Positions 8,262-16,092 of a DNA stretch of 21,545 bases are shown one piece after another; position 1 is the stretch's first letter; each line of letters opens with the position of its first letter. Under the pieces are notes generated by a model. The model saw only the letters and a list, made by a program, of their open reading frames with translations. It was not told where the DNA came from and made no database searches. Source of the DNA: a virus; the IMG/VR virus record IMGVR_UViG_3300023184_000583, positions 1 to 21,545 of that record; one strand, 5' to 3'. Made by a program: the position numbers and the translations under genes.

Positions 8262-10688
8262 TTATGGTAACGGTGTTAATGTAATAACTGTATTATTACT
8301 AACAGGGATAGGAGTGGATACTGCGACAGGTGCAACAGCTTGTTGATTTAAAGTTTCTGGATCAACAAGAGTTCGGTTAGTTCTAGGTAGATTTATTTCT
8401 GCGTTAGATTGATTGTTCGAGTCCGGTTTAGTAATCATTACCTGTTTAGCATCATCGCTAGGTCCGGTACGTGTTTGTCCAGGAAGTCTTGTTATTTCTA
8501 ATCGTTGAGTAAACAATCCATTTCTAAAATTACTGGTTACTCTATTCACTTTATATACTCCACTATATTCAGTATTTTCTTCGCTAAAATATACTAGACC
8601 ATTTTCTTCAAATTTAGAAATATCTATAGGGTTTCTAAACTTTATACTCACGTAAACTTCACCACGATTATAGGCAGATTCACCATTAACAGTTTTACCA
8701 AGTTTTTCTATATCGGGATTGTAGTTACCTATTCCGCCTGTGACTAAAAAGAAAGGATCACCTAATATTTCTATTTCGCCTGTTACCATACCAACTGGAG
8801 AATTAATGATAGCTTCGTGCATATTTTTAGACATTACTGAGAAAGGATCAGGTTCAAACCCTCCACTTTTGCCGCCATCCCCAGTTGCATCACTAGACTC
8901 AGCTGTTACGGTTCTTGTAGAAGTTGGAAATATACCTTTTGCATAAGCACGTTGTTGAGGGTCTTGTAGATTGTTTAATTTTGGCGATGGTAAATTATCC
9001 GGGTTAAGATTGTTAGTTCCTCGATTATTATTGCTATTACCCATTGCGTATGTTGCTGCTTCAAAGAATAAATTGTTAAATTGAATTTTAAAATTTAAAA
9101 CATCTACATTTTTTCCAGTATAGATATAATTATAATTTCTTAAAACAACGTTTTTTATCAATAGATCTACATTAACAATCTGATTTGCATAGTTAGGAAC
9201 ATTAGTATAATGCACTTTGTATGAAGAAATTACATAGGTATATTTTTGACGAGGTTTTCTAGTTACCTTATTAATACCTCCTAGATTGGTCATCTCTATG
9301 TTTATTAAAAAATAATTTATAAAACCATAGTCATCAATCTCCCCAGGAGTACCATCTATACCTATATTTTTTACAATAGCTTTACCAAATTCACTGTCTC
9401 GAATAACAGCCGCTATGCATTCATGTATAGCTTGAGCTTCTCTAAAATTTACGGTAGGCTTTGAAGAATTAGGAAGAGTTGGTTTGAAGTTAATGATAGG
9501 GTTCTTGATGCCGTGCTTTGCTGCATCTTTTTTAATTATTTCTAGTTCTTTCTCTGTAAACTGAGTCTTACCTGCTGGTTGCTTTTCAGGACTTTTTTTA
9601 ACTTTCTGACCATCATATCCCGTTGTATCTTGAGCCTCGGGAAAATCATAATTTTCATTACCTTTTTGAAATTCGCTAATCTCAGAATTAGCTATAATAT
9701 CTATAACATTACTAGTTTCCGATCTTAAAAATACTATATCATACTCGTCTGGTTCAACATCTGTAGTACCTTCTACTGTAGATGATTTTTTTTCGTCTTT
9801 TAGTTGTTCATTTAGTGAGTCTTTAAAATTAGTTAATATTTCTCTTACAGTTTTTCCTACAATCTTTATGGGTTTTTTTAATTTGTTAGGTTCTCCAAAT
9901 CCTGCTTGATTCCAGGGCGTTGCTGCGCATTTATATCTTGTACCTTGCTCAGTAATATCTACAGATACACTATTAAATCTAAATACAAAATATCTAACAC
10001 TGTCGGGTATTGTAATAGGCTTTGATTCTTCTATTGAAACATTGTCTGGATATCCTATAAATTCCATCTTCAATACAAAACTAGCACCTATATAGGAAGG
10101 ATATCCAGCAGATACCGCAGCAACCTGTATAGCTTCGATAAATCCACTAATACTGTATGGTTCAAAAATATCAAATCTTAACGATGATGTTAAACTGACA
10201 CTACTATTTTTTGTAAATGTCATTAGACTTTCAATTTCAACATTATCAATAAACATATCAAATCTACCGGGACTGTTTTCGTTGAAGCCTTTGATAAGAT
10301 CTTTATTTGAATCATTAGTAATGTTAATTGCGTTTGGTCCCTTTCCTCCAGATTTTAATATGACTCGAGTTAGATTTCCGCTTCTATAACTATTTGGATC
10401 ATTTACTTCGTCCATTGACAATGCTGCCATAGTAAAATTGTGAGTTAAAGATCGATAGTTATTTAAAACATTTTTTTCTATTTCTTCTTCATTGTTTTTT
10501 AGTCGTTTTCCAGAGACAGTTACTAAGTTTAACTCAGTAACGTCAGGACTTAATACTGCTAATTGTTGTGCTGCGGCAGTTTGAGGAATATTTACACCTA
10601 ACTTTTTATTATTAGCGTTTTTATTAGCGGCTGCTAGAGCCATATCATTAGTAAATTTGCCAAAGGCAATATTTGAGCTTGTTCCCAT
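8262..10688 (-). CDS. large baseplate hub protein, probable gp27/gpD-type
   Basis: An 808-residue structural protein between gp53 and gp5. Residues 135-260 form a beta-rich block (RFDMFIDNVEIESL, SLRFDIFEPYSISGFIEAIQ). Residues 290-420 are charged and low in complexity, probably a flexible insert. Residues 480-545 contain YTYVISSYKVHY and YNYIYTGKNVDVLNF. Residues 635-735 contain GEIEILGDPFFLVTGG and YSGVYKVNRVTSNFRNGLFT followed by QRLEITR, a pattern I associate with gp27/late-control-D hub proteins. The tail is rich in Pro, Val and Thr. The spike gp5 sits on a gp27 trimer in T4, and this gene is directly upstream of gp5, so a hub role is likely. An AGGA sequence 7 nt before ATG 10688 supports the start. 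T4 gp27 is about half this size. I cannot exclude a different cyanophage-type structural protein. Confidence 0.65.
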   Translation of the reverse strand: MGTSSNIAFGKFTNDMALAAANKNANNKKLGVNIPQTAAAQQLAVLSPDVTELNLVTVSGKRLKNNEEEIEKNVLNNYRSLTHNFTMAALSMDEVNDPNSYRSGNLTRVILKSGGKGPNAINITNDSNKDLIKGFNENSPGRFDMFIDNVEIESLMTFTKNSSVSLTSSLRFDIFEPYSISGFIEAIQVAAVSAGYPSYIGASFVLKMEFIGYPDNVSIEESKPITIPDSVRYFVFRFNSVSVDITEQGTRYKCAATPWNQAGFGEPNKLKKPIKIVGKTVREILTNFKDSLNEQLKDEKKSSTVEGTTDVEPDEYDIVFLRSETSNVIDIIANSEISEFQKGNENYDFPEAQDTTGYDGQKVKKSPEKQPAGKTQFTEKELEIIKKDAAKHGIKNPIINFKPTLPNSSKPTVNFREAQAIHECIAAVIRDSEFGKAIVKNIGIDGTPGEIDDYGFINYFLINIEMTNLGGINKVTRKPRQKYTYVISSYKVHYTNVPNYANQIVNVDLLIKNVVLRNYNYIYTGKNVDVLNFKIQFNNLFFEAATYAMGNSNNNRGTNNLNPDNLPSPKLNNLQDPQQRAYAKGIFPTSTRTVTAESSDATGDGGKSGGFEPDPFSVMSKNMHEAIINSPVGMVTGEIEILGDPFFLVTGGIGNYNPDIEKLGKTVNGESAYNRGEVYVSIKFRNPIDISKFEENGLVYFSEENTEYSGVYKVNRVTSNFRNGLFTQRLEITRLPGQTRTGPSDDAKQVMITKPDSNNQSNAEINLPRTNRTLVDPETLNQQAVAPVAVSTPIPVSNNTVITLTPLP

Positions 10689-10689
10689 A

Positions 10690-10989
10690 TTACATTCCTA
10701 ATGCAGATTTAATTGTAGTCAGTTGAGGTATGTAGATTTTAATACCAGCAACTAAATCATATACAGGATCTTTAATAATGCTAGGATTTCTAACTGCAAA
10801 TACCCACCATAGTCCTACATCTTTGTATAGATCATAGGCTAATAAATCTGGACGATTTTCATAGGTGTTTGGTACTTCAAATAATAAGTCATCGATTTTA
10901 TCAGGTATATATCTTGTTGACATTATATTTAAATAACCCCCCGTAAGATCGGTGGTATAGTAGGGGCTTGTATTTTTATACATTGACAT
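10690..10989 (-). CDS. 53: baseplate wedge protein gp53
   Basis: A 99-residue protein with the gp53 pattern: Tyr-rich N-terminus, RYIPDKIDDLLFEVPNTYE, then NRPDLLAYDLYKDVGLWWVF, AVRNPSIIKDPVYDL and a final GIKIYIPQL. The last part is the LysM-like segment that ends many gp53 proteins. T4 gp53 is longer (196 residues); short forms occur in other T4-type phages. gp53 joins wedges to the inner baseplate ring. Its ATG shares one base with the upstream gp48/54-type stop (TAATG), so translation is coupled, and its own end lies 1 nt before the hub start. Confidence 0.92.
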   Translation of the reverse strand: MSMYKNTSPYYTTDLTGGYLNIMSTRYIPDKIDDLLFEVPNTYENRPDLLAYDLYKDVGLWWVFAVRNPSIIKDPVYDLVAGIKIYIPQLTTIKSALGM

Positions 10990-11741
10990 TATAGATATCC
11001 TTGTTTTCTACTTGAGGTGCCATCTAACCAACCAGTTACAGATGCATTTAACATTTCTTGTCTGCTATACATTGGTATACAAACCACAGTAATGGTAGAA
11101 GAAATAGGAACCCTGGCAGCACCATACATAGTACCAGATACTGAAAAATAATCAATGTTTTCTGGAAGGTCTGATTTAAAACTAGTAATTGCTACAGGAA
11201 CATTATCTAACATATAATCACCGTAGGCCATTAATCGGCATACTGGTGGTGGTGCGCCTGGATTTCCATCTTTTCCAAAATTCATCTTTGTCAATGCTCG
11301 CAATAAATGTACAGTAGAAAGATAATTGTAAGCATCAGTTTCATTCTGCACCGTAAACTTTCCCGAGATGCTAATAGAAGTCACTGAACTATTTTTATAA
11401 AAATTTATGTTGTAATTACTGTGCATAGGATTAGCAGGGGCATAATCAGCTTTATGTTCTAATGATATCTGTGGAGTATAAGGAAAAATTATTCCAGAAT
11501 GTTTCCAATTTTTGGAAGTAAGGGCCTGAAGATAATTTTCTGGAACTTTAATTCTCACTCTAAGATCTTGCTCCATGGTCATATTACCGGTTACTGATGC
11601 ACTTGGTAATTCAGGTTTTTTGCCTCCAAAAAATCTTTGAGCTGCTCGCACAGAGTCGCCCCACGCCTGCGCCTGATTTTTGATACCAGATAATGTGGAC
11701 GATTTGTCAATTAACGAACCTGCTGCTTCTAGAATACCCAT
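10989..11741 (-). CDS. 48: baseplate-tail tube initiator, gp48/gp54 family
   Basis: A 250-residue protein. The core, residues 80-225, carries the family blocks GIIFPYTPQISLEHKADY, FYKNSSVTSISISGKFTVQ, TVHLLRALTKMNFG, GAPPPVCRLMAYGDYML and DLPENIDYFSV. T4 gp48 and gp54 are related proteins that cap the baseplate and start tail-tube polymerisation, so one gene here could fill either role; I use 48 as the commoner label. It is the first gene of the minus-strand baseplate operon. AGGAG at 11747-11751 is 5 nt before the ATG, a strong ribosome binding site. A weak late-promoter-like GTTAAATA (6 of 8) lies at 11760-11767 on the same strand. Confidence 0.88.
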   Translation of the reverse strand: MGILEAAGSLIDKSSTLSGIKNQAQAWGDSVRAAQRFFGGKKPELPSASVTGNMTMEQDLRVRIKVPENYLQALTSKNWKHSGIIFPYTPQISLEHKADYAPANPMHSNYNINFYKNSSVTSISISGKFTVQNETDAYNYLSTVHLLRALTKMNFGKDGNPGAPPPVCRLMAYGDYMLDNVPVAITSFKSDLPENIDYFSVSGTMYGAARVPISSTITVVCIPMYSRQEMLNASVTGWLDGTSSRKQGYL

Positions 11742-11799
11742 GATAGCTCCTTTATACTATATTTAACCAATAAATAAAGTGCTAATATAATATCAATGG

Positions 11800-11827
11800 T
11801 TGACAACCAAAAAATTGATGTTATACT
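11800..11827 (+). promoter_or_regulatory. strong sigma70-type promoter for gp55
   Basis: TTGACA (11800-11805), a 16-nt spacer, then TATACT (11822-11827): a perfect -35 and 5 of 6 for the -10. Transcription would begin near 11834, which lies downstream of the most upstream in-frame ATG (11796) and so argues for translation from 11853. An early or middle promoter suits a gene needed before late transcription. AATAAATA at 11769-11776 on the same strand could add a late start further upstream. Confidence 0.7.
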
Positions 11828-11852
11828 TAACATAAGGAATAACAATAAAAAC

Positions 11853-12767
11853 ATGAGCCTTATACCAACCATAAGAAAAGTAAAATATCTAAACAATAGA
11901 GATTTACTAGCAGAGATACATCAAAGCAAATGCAGCTTTTCAAGTTTTATCAGCCCGGACTACAAACAACATGACATAATTCTATCAAATATTGATAAGA
12001 TCAATATACGTACTATAGCAGATGCTAAACGTGCTAGAGCAAAAAGATTAGGATTGATTGCATTTGCTATTGCTAGAAACGGTGGAGACAAGAAAACCAA
12101 ACTAGCAGAAGTAACCCCAGACTATAAAACTATTGCAAAAACAGATGTGGTCATACGTATTATGACGTTTGAACATATACCATTAGCACCGGGTCGTAAG
12201 AAAACTACAAAGACTACAGCAGATAGTCATGACAAAGTAAATTTCCCCCCATTCCAACATTGGAAATTCAATGACAAAGATGAGTTAATTTGTGTGGGCA
12301 AAAGCCATTGGAAAGGTCCATTAGATACCGGACACTTCAGCAAAGATCACGGACGTATTACAGAAAATCTAGGTAAGATGTATATCAAACTTAGTGAAAG
12401 ATATGCACAAAGATCAAATTGGCGTGGATATACCTATGTTGATGAAATGAAGGGGCAAGCAATCTTACAATTAAGTCAGATTGGATTGCAATTTGATGAG
12501 AGTAAAAGTGAAAATCCGTTTGCCTATTATACCGCTGCGGTGACTAATAGCTTCACTAGGATCCTAAACATTGAAAAGAAAAGTCAAAATATCCGAGATG
12601 ACTTATTAGAAGAAGCTGGACTAACACCAAGTTCAACTCGACAGAATTCACAAGGGTATGCAGAGGAAACTGCTAGACAGGCAGAACTATATAAAAATAT
12701 GCGTATGCCCAAGAGCGAGGAATATCCCGAAGAAGAAGATGGCGATATTGAAGAGAAAGAACCTTGA
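11853..12767 (+). CDS. 55: late transcription sigma factor gp55
   Basis: A 304-residue protein from the start I favour. In T4, gp55 is the small sigma-like factor that directs host RNA polymerase to TATAAATA late promoters. Residues 12-20 (YLNNRDLLA) align with the T4 N-terminal YVNNKELLQ. Residues 170-245 hold the sigma region 2-like part, with MYIKLSERYAQRSNWRGYT, YVDEMKGQAILQLSQIGLQ, then ENPFAYYTAAVTNSFTRIL. Between them is an extra segment of about 130 residues (about 35-168) that T4 (185 residues total) lacks; cyanophage-type gp55 proteins carry something similar. The tail is acidic and lacks the hydrophobic LDFLYE-like clamp-binding motif of T4 gp55. An in-frame ATG at 11796 would add 19 residues, but no ribosome site precedes it and a promoter overlaps it. 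AAGGA at 11834-11838 is a distant (14 nt) ribosome site for 11853. Confidence 0.9.
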   Translation: MSLIPTIRKVKYLNNRDLLAEIHQSKCSFSSFISPDYKQHDIILSNIDKINIRTIADAKRARAKRLGLIAFAIARNGGDKKTKLAEVTPDYKTIAKTDVVIRIMTFEHIPLAPGRKKTTKTTADSHDKVNFPPFQHWKFNDKDELICVGKSHWKGPLDTGHFSKDHGRITENLGKMYIKLSERYAQRSNWRGYTYVDEMKGQAILQLSQIGLQFDESKSENPFAYYTAAVTNSFTRILNIEKKSQNIRDDLLEEAGLTPSSTRQNSQGYAEETARQAELYKNMRMPKSEEYPEEEDGDIEEKEP

Positions 12768-12792
12768 CATTTAAAATAGGTCCTGCTAAACT
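12764..12792 (+). promoter_or_regulatory. sigma70-type promoter for gp47-gp46
   Basis: TTGACA (12764-12769) overlaps the gp55 stop codon. After a 17-nt spacer comes TAAACT (12787-12792), 4 of 6 for the -10. A start about 7 nt further on would make the mRNA begin almost at the AGGAG ribosome site (12800-12804), a leader of roughly 14 nt before the gp47 ATG. Confidence 0.6.
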
Positions 12793-12812
12793 CGTAGCTA
12801 GGAGAATAATTA

Positions 12813-13826
12813 ATGCCCTTGTTTAAAAAGGTAGCGTGTTTCACAGATATTCACTATGGTCTAAAGTCCAATAGTACAACACACTTACGTGATTGCGAAG
12901 AATTTATAGATTGGTTTATTGCAGAAGCTCAGAATGCAGGTTGCGAAACTTGTATTTTTCTCGGCGACTGGAGTCATAACCGCAACAGCCTAAACTTATT
13001 CACATTAGATAGCAGTCTACGCTGTCTAGAAAAACTAGGTGCAGCATTTGAACAGTTCTTTTGGTTCCCAGGTAACCACGATTTGTTCTATAAAGACAAG
13101 CGTGACATTCACTCGAGTGCTTTTGGTAGGCACGTTCCAGGCGTCACTGTCGTAGACAGTATTATGACCCGGGGTGATGTTACCCTTGTACCTTGGCTAG
13201 TAGGTGACGAGTGGAAAACCATGAAGTCTATTAAAAGCAAATATGTATTTGGTCACTTTGAATTACCATTGTTTTATATGAACGCTATGGTACAAATGCC
13301 CGATCACGGTGAACTTGGTGCAGATTCACTCAAAGGTCCAGACTATGTATTCAGTGGTCATTTCCATAAAAGACAAAATAGTGGAAATATTTGGTACATT
13401 GGTAATGCGTTTCCACATAACTTTGCAGATACAGGTGACGATGATCGAGGAATGATGACTTTAGAATGGGGTGGGGAACCACAATTTATCAATTGGGCCA
13501 ACTGCCCTAAGTATAGAACCGTTAAACTTAGTAACTTAATTGACAATGCGGATGCTATAATGAAATCTAAGATGCACATTAAAGTGAATCTTGATATCGA
13601 TATTAGTTACGAAGAGGCAAACTTTATTAAAGAAACATTCATTCGCGATTACGACATTCGTGAAATTAGTCTTATTCAAGATAAAACTAATATGGATGGT
13701 ACTATTGATGATAATCCGGATGCAACATTTGAAAGTGTTGATCAGATTGTCACTGAACAATTGATTAATATTGATAGCGAACAGTTTGATAGAACAGTTT
13801 TATTAGAAATTTATAATAACCTCTAA
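12813..13826 (+). CDS. 47: recombination endonuclease subunit gp47 (Mre11/SbcD family)
   Basis: A 337-residue protein, the same length as T4 gp47 (339). It is a calcineurin-type metallophosphoesterase, with motifs in order: TDIH (D12, H14), GDWSHN (D52, H55), GNHD (N88, H89, D90), GHFE (H148) and SGHFH (H183, H185). These residues bind the two metal ions of the nuclease site. With gp46 it forms the Mre11-Rad50-type complex that resects DNA ends in recombination-dependent replication and in breakdown of host DNA. ATG 12813 is preceded by AGGAG with 8-nt spacing. The stop overlaps the gp46 start by one base (TAATG), giving coupled synthesis of the two subunits. Confidence 0.97.
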   Translation: MPLFKKVACFTDIHYGLKSNSTTHLRDCEEFIDWFIAEAQNAGCETCIFLGDWSHNRNSLNLFTLDSSLRCLEKLGAAFEQFFWFPGNHDLFYKDKRDIHSSAFGRHVPGVTVVDSIMTRGDVTLVPWLVGDEWKTMKSIKSKYVFGHFELPLFYMNAMVQMPDHGELGADSLKGPDYVFSGHFHKRQNSGNIWYIGNAFPHNFADTGDDDRGMMTLEWGGEPQFINWANCPKYRTVKLSNLIDNADAIMKSKMHIKVNLDIDISYEEANFIKETFIRDYDIREISLIQDKTNMDGTIDDNPDATFESVDQIVTEQLINIDSEQFDRTVLLEIYNNL

Positions 13827-15604
13827 TGTTTAAATTAAATAATCTTACAGTAAAAAACTTTATGAGTGTGGGCAACCAGACCCAAGCCGTGGACTTTGAC
13901 AAACAAGCATTAACATTAGTGCTAGGATCTAACCTTGATCTAGGCGGTGACGACACTGGATCACGCAACGGCACGGGTAAAACTACCATTGTTAATGCAT
14001 TATCTTATGCATTGTATGGGCAGGCTTTAACTAATATTAAGAAAGAAAACTTAATCAATAAGACCAACGGTAAAGCTATGTTAGTTACTGTTGAATTTGA
14101 AAAAAACGGCGTAAAATATCGGATCGAACGGGGACGGAAGCCTAACATACTCAAGCTATTTGTCAATGATAACCAGCTAAAAACCGAAGAATCCGAAGAC
14201 GATAGTCAGGGTGATAGTAGAGAAACGCAGAAGGCCATTGAGCAGATGTTGGAGATGAGCCATACAATGTTCAAGCATTTAGTTGCGTTAAACACCTATA
14301 CAGAGCCGTTTTTGTCAATGAAGGCTGCAGAACAGAGAGAAGTTATTGAACAATTGCTAGGAATTACCCTGCTCAGTGAAAAAGCCGAATCTCTTAAATT
14401 ATTAGTCAAAGAAACTAAAGATAGCATTCAACAAGAAACATTTAAGATAGAAGGCATTAAAGCTGCTAATGAAAATGTACAAAAAAGCATAGATAGTTTA
14501 GGTATTAAGAGTAGTGCTTGGGAAACTAAGAAGACCGCTGACATAGAAAACATCGGTAGGGCTATGATGCGGCTTGAAACTGTTGACATTGAAGCAGAGT
14601 TAGCGGCACATGCTCAACTTAAATTATGGAATGAACACAATACAAAAATACAAGGGCTGAATAAACAGCAAGCAACTTTGAATTCTGCCCTTGGTCAGGC
14701 TGAAAAATCAGTTAAGAAGTATGAAACAGAATTAAAAAGTTTAGCAAATAAAACTTGCCATGCTTGTGAACAGGAACTTCACGATCATAAACATGAAGAA
14801 ATGACTTCTGTTGCTACACAGCACTTGACAGAAGCAAAGAAATATTTTGATAAAGTATCTCAAGACTTAGAAAAGATTGTAGATGAAATAGTTGATGGTG
14901 ATATGCCGTTGAGACCTAATACATTTTATGATACAGAAGCAGAAGCACTTGGACATAAAAATAATTTAGATAGTCTTGAAAAGAGTTTAACCACTCGAGC
15001 AGATGAATTAAATCCCTACGAAGAACAAATAGAAGAATTAAAAAAGACCGCAATTCAAGAAATTAATTGGGATGCCATTAATGCAATGACTAAACTTAAA
15101 GATCATCAAGAATTCTTACACAAACTATTAACCAACAAAGATAGTTTCATCCGTAAGAAGATCATTGATCAAAATTTGAGTTATCTAAACAAACGTCTAG
15201 GATATTATATCGATAAACTTGGATTGCCGCATCGAGTTATTTTTCAAAATGACCTTAATGTTGAGATTACCCAATTAGGACAAGATTTAGATTTTGATAA
15301 TCTTAGCAGAGGTGAACGTAATCGATTAATCTTAAGTATGAGTTTTGCTTTCCGAGATGTTTGGGAAGGTCTATATCAAAGTATTAATTTATTGTTTATT
15401 GACGAACTTGTAGATGCTGGAATGGATAGTGCTGGTGTAGAAAGTGCCCTAGCAGTCCTAAAAAAGATGGCCAGAGAACGCAATAAGAATATATACTTAA
15501 TATCACACAAGGATGAATTGATTGGCAGGGTAAACAATGTTCTTAGAGTTATCAAAGAAAATGGTTTTACCAGTTATTCAAATGATGTAGACTATGTTGA
15601 ATGA
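13826..15604 (+). CDS. 46: recombination endonuclease ATPase subunit gp46 (Rad50/SbcC family)
   Basis: A 592-residue SMC-like ATPase, close to T4 gp46 (560). The N-terminal ATP-binding loop is SRNGTGKTT (residues 46-54). Two charged helical segments flank a zinc hook, C311-H-A-C314, which joins two molecules tip to tip. The C-terminal half has the ABC signature LSRGERNR (493-500), Walker B NLLFIDELVD (521-530, with D526 and E527) and the switch histidine in ISHKDEL (about 561). It powers and positions the gp47 nuclease on DNA ends. All key residues are present, so the protein should be active. It is translationally coupled to gp47 upstream and overlaps the next small gene by 11 nt. Confidence 0.97.
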   Translation: MFKLNNLTVKNFMSVGNQTQAVDFDKQALTLVLGSNLDLGGDDTGSRNGTGKTTIVNALSYALYGQALTNIKKENLINKTNGKAMLVTVEFEKNGVKYRIERGRKPNILKLFVNDNQLKTEESEDDSQGDSRETQKAIEQMLEMSHTMFKHLVALNTYTEPFLSMKAAEQREVIEQLLGITLLSEKAESLKLLVKETKDSIQQETFKIEGIKAANENVQKSIDSLGIKSSAWETKKTADIENIGRAMMRLETVDIEAELAAHAQLKLWNEHNTKIQGLNKQQATLNSALGQAEKSVKKYETELKSLANKTCHACEQELHDHKHEEMTSVATQHLTEAKKYFDKVSQDLEKIVDEIVDGDMPLRPNTFYDTEAEALGHKNNLDSLEKSLTTRADELNPYEEQIEELKKTAIQEINWDAINAMTKLKDHQEFLHKLLTNKDSFIRKKIIDQNLSYLNKRLGYYIDKLGLPHRVIFQNDLNVEITQLGQDLDFDNLSRGERNRLILSMSFAFRDVWEGLYQSINLLFIDELVDAGMDSAGVESALAVLKKMARERNKNIYLISHKDELIGRVNNVLRVIKENGFTSYSNDVDYVE

Positions 15605-15914
15605 AGCAATGGCCAAGCATAATGCTTTGTATTCAGAATTACTAAGCCTCATTGTAGATCTGCATAACTATCACTATGCTTGCATGAAGAAAAAAGATCC
15701 CGAAGTAGGGAGAAGGTTCAGAGGCTGCATAAAAAAAATCATTAGTGTAGAAAAACAATTACATAGATCTAGCATAGAATTGTATGATGCCCGCAGGCAA
15801 GATACTAAAGATACGTTAGTACAGAAAAGAGAAGAAAGAGCTTACAGAAAAGCAAATCCTTTAAAAGCAGGAAGACCAAGGAAAATAAGAAATGACATCA
15901 ACACAACAAATTAA
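15594..15914 (+). CDS. small basic protein with AT-hook-like tail
   Basis: A 106-residue protein that I do not recognise as a named family. Residues 8-65 are predicted mostly helical (HNALYSELLSLIVDLHNYHY). The C-terminal third is very basic and includes KAGRPRKIR (91-99), which resembles the GRP core of an AT-hook, a minor-groove DNA-binding motif; that reading is inference. The gene overlaps the end of gp46 by 11 nt and the next gene by 23 nt, so it belongs to the recombination operon. ATG at 15609 is an alternative start just after the gp46 stop and would shorten it by five residues. Confidence 0.75.
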   Translation: MLNEAMAKHNALYSELLSLIVDLHNYHYACMKKKDPEVGRRFRGCIKKIISVEKQLHRSSIELYDARRQDTKDTLVQKREERAYRKANPLKAGRPRKIRNDINTTN

Positions 15915-16092
15915 AGATCAAATGGAAGCATTCTTAGCAGAGGATGCAAAATTTACAGCAGGTAATGCTGCTGCTGGAACCCGTGCTCGTAAAGCATTAG
16001 GTGAACTAGCCAAAGCTGTTAAAGCCCGCCGCAATGAAATCACTGCTGAGAAGAATGCCCGCAAGGAAGCTAAGGCATCAATGGGTCAATGA
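15892..16092 (+). CDS. Hc1-like small histone-type DNA-binding protein
   Basis: A 66-residue, Ala/Lys/Arg-rich protein. The central stretch GNAAAGTRARKALGELAKA followed by VKARRNEI resembles the core of the chlamydial Hc1 histone H1-like family, also seen in T4-like cyanophages. Such proteins bind DNA nonspecifically; a role in compacting phage or host DNA, or in tuning access for the recombination proteins, is inference. AGGA lies 9 nt before ATG 15892. The start is inside the preceding gene, and the stop overlaps the following start (ATGA), so all three are coupled. No Cys, no membrane segment. Confidence 0.75.
   Translation: MTSTQQIKDQMEAFLAEDAKFTAGNAAAGTRARKALGELAKAVKARRNEITAEKNARKEAKASMGQ

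Noticed and set aside
12584-12844. An 86-residue minus-strand frame across the gp55-gp47 junction
   Set aside because: It is antisense to two well-supported genes and has no ribosome site; it is a shadow frame.
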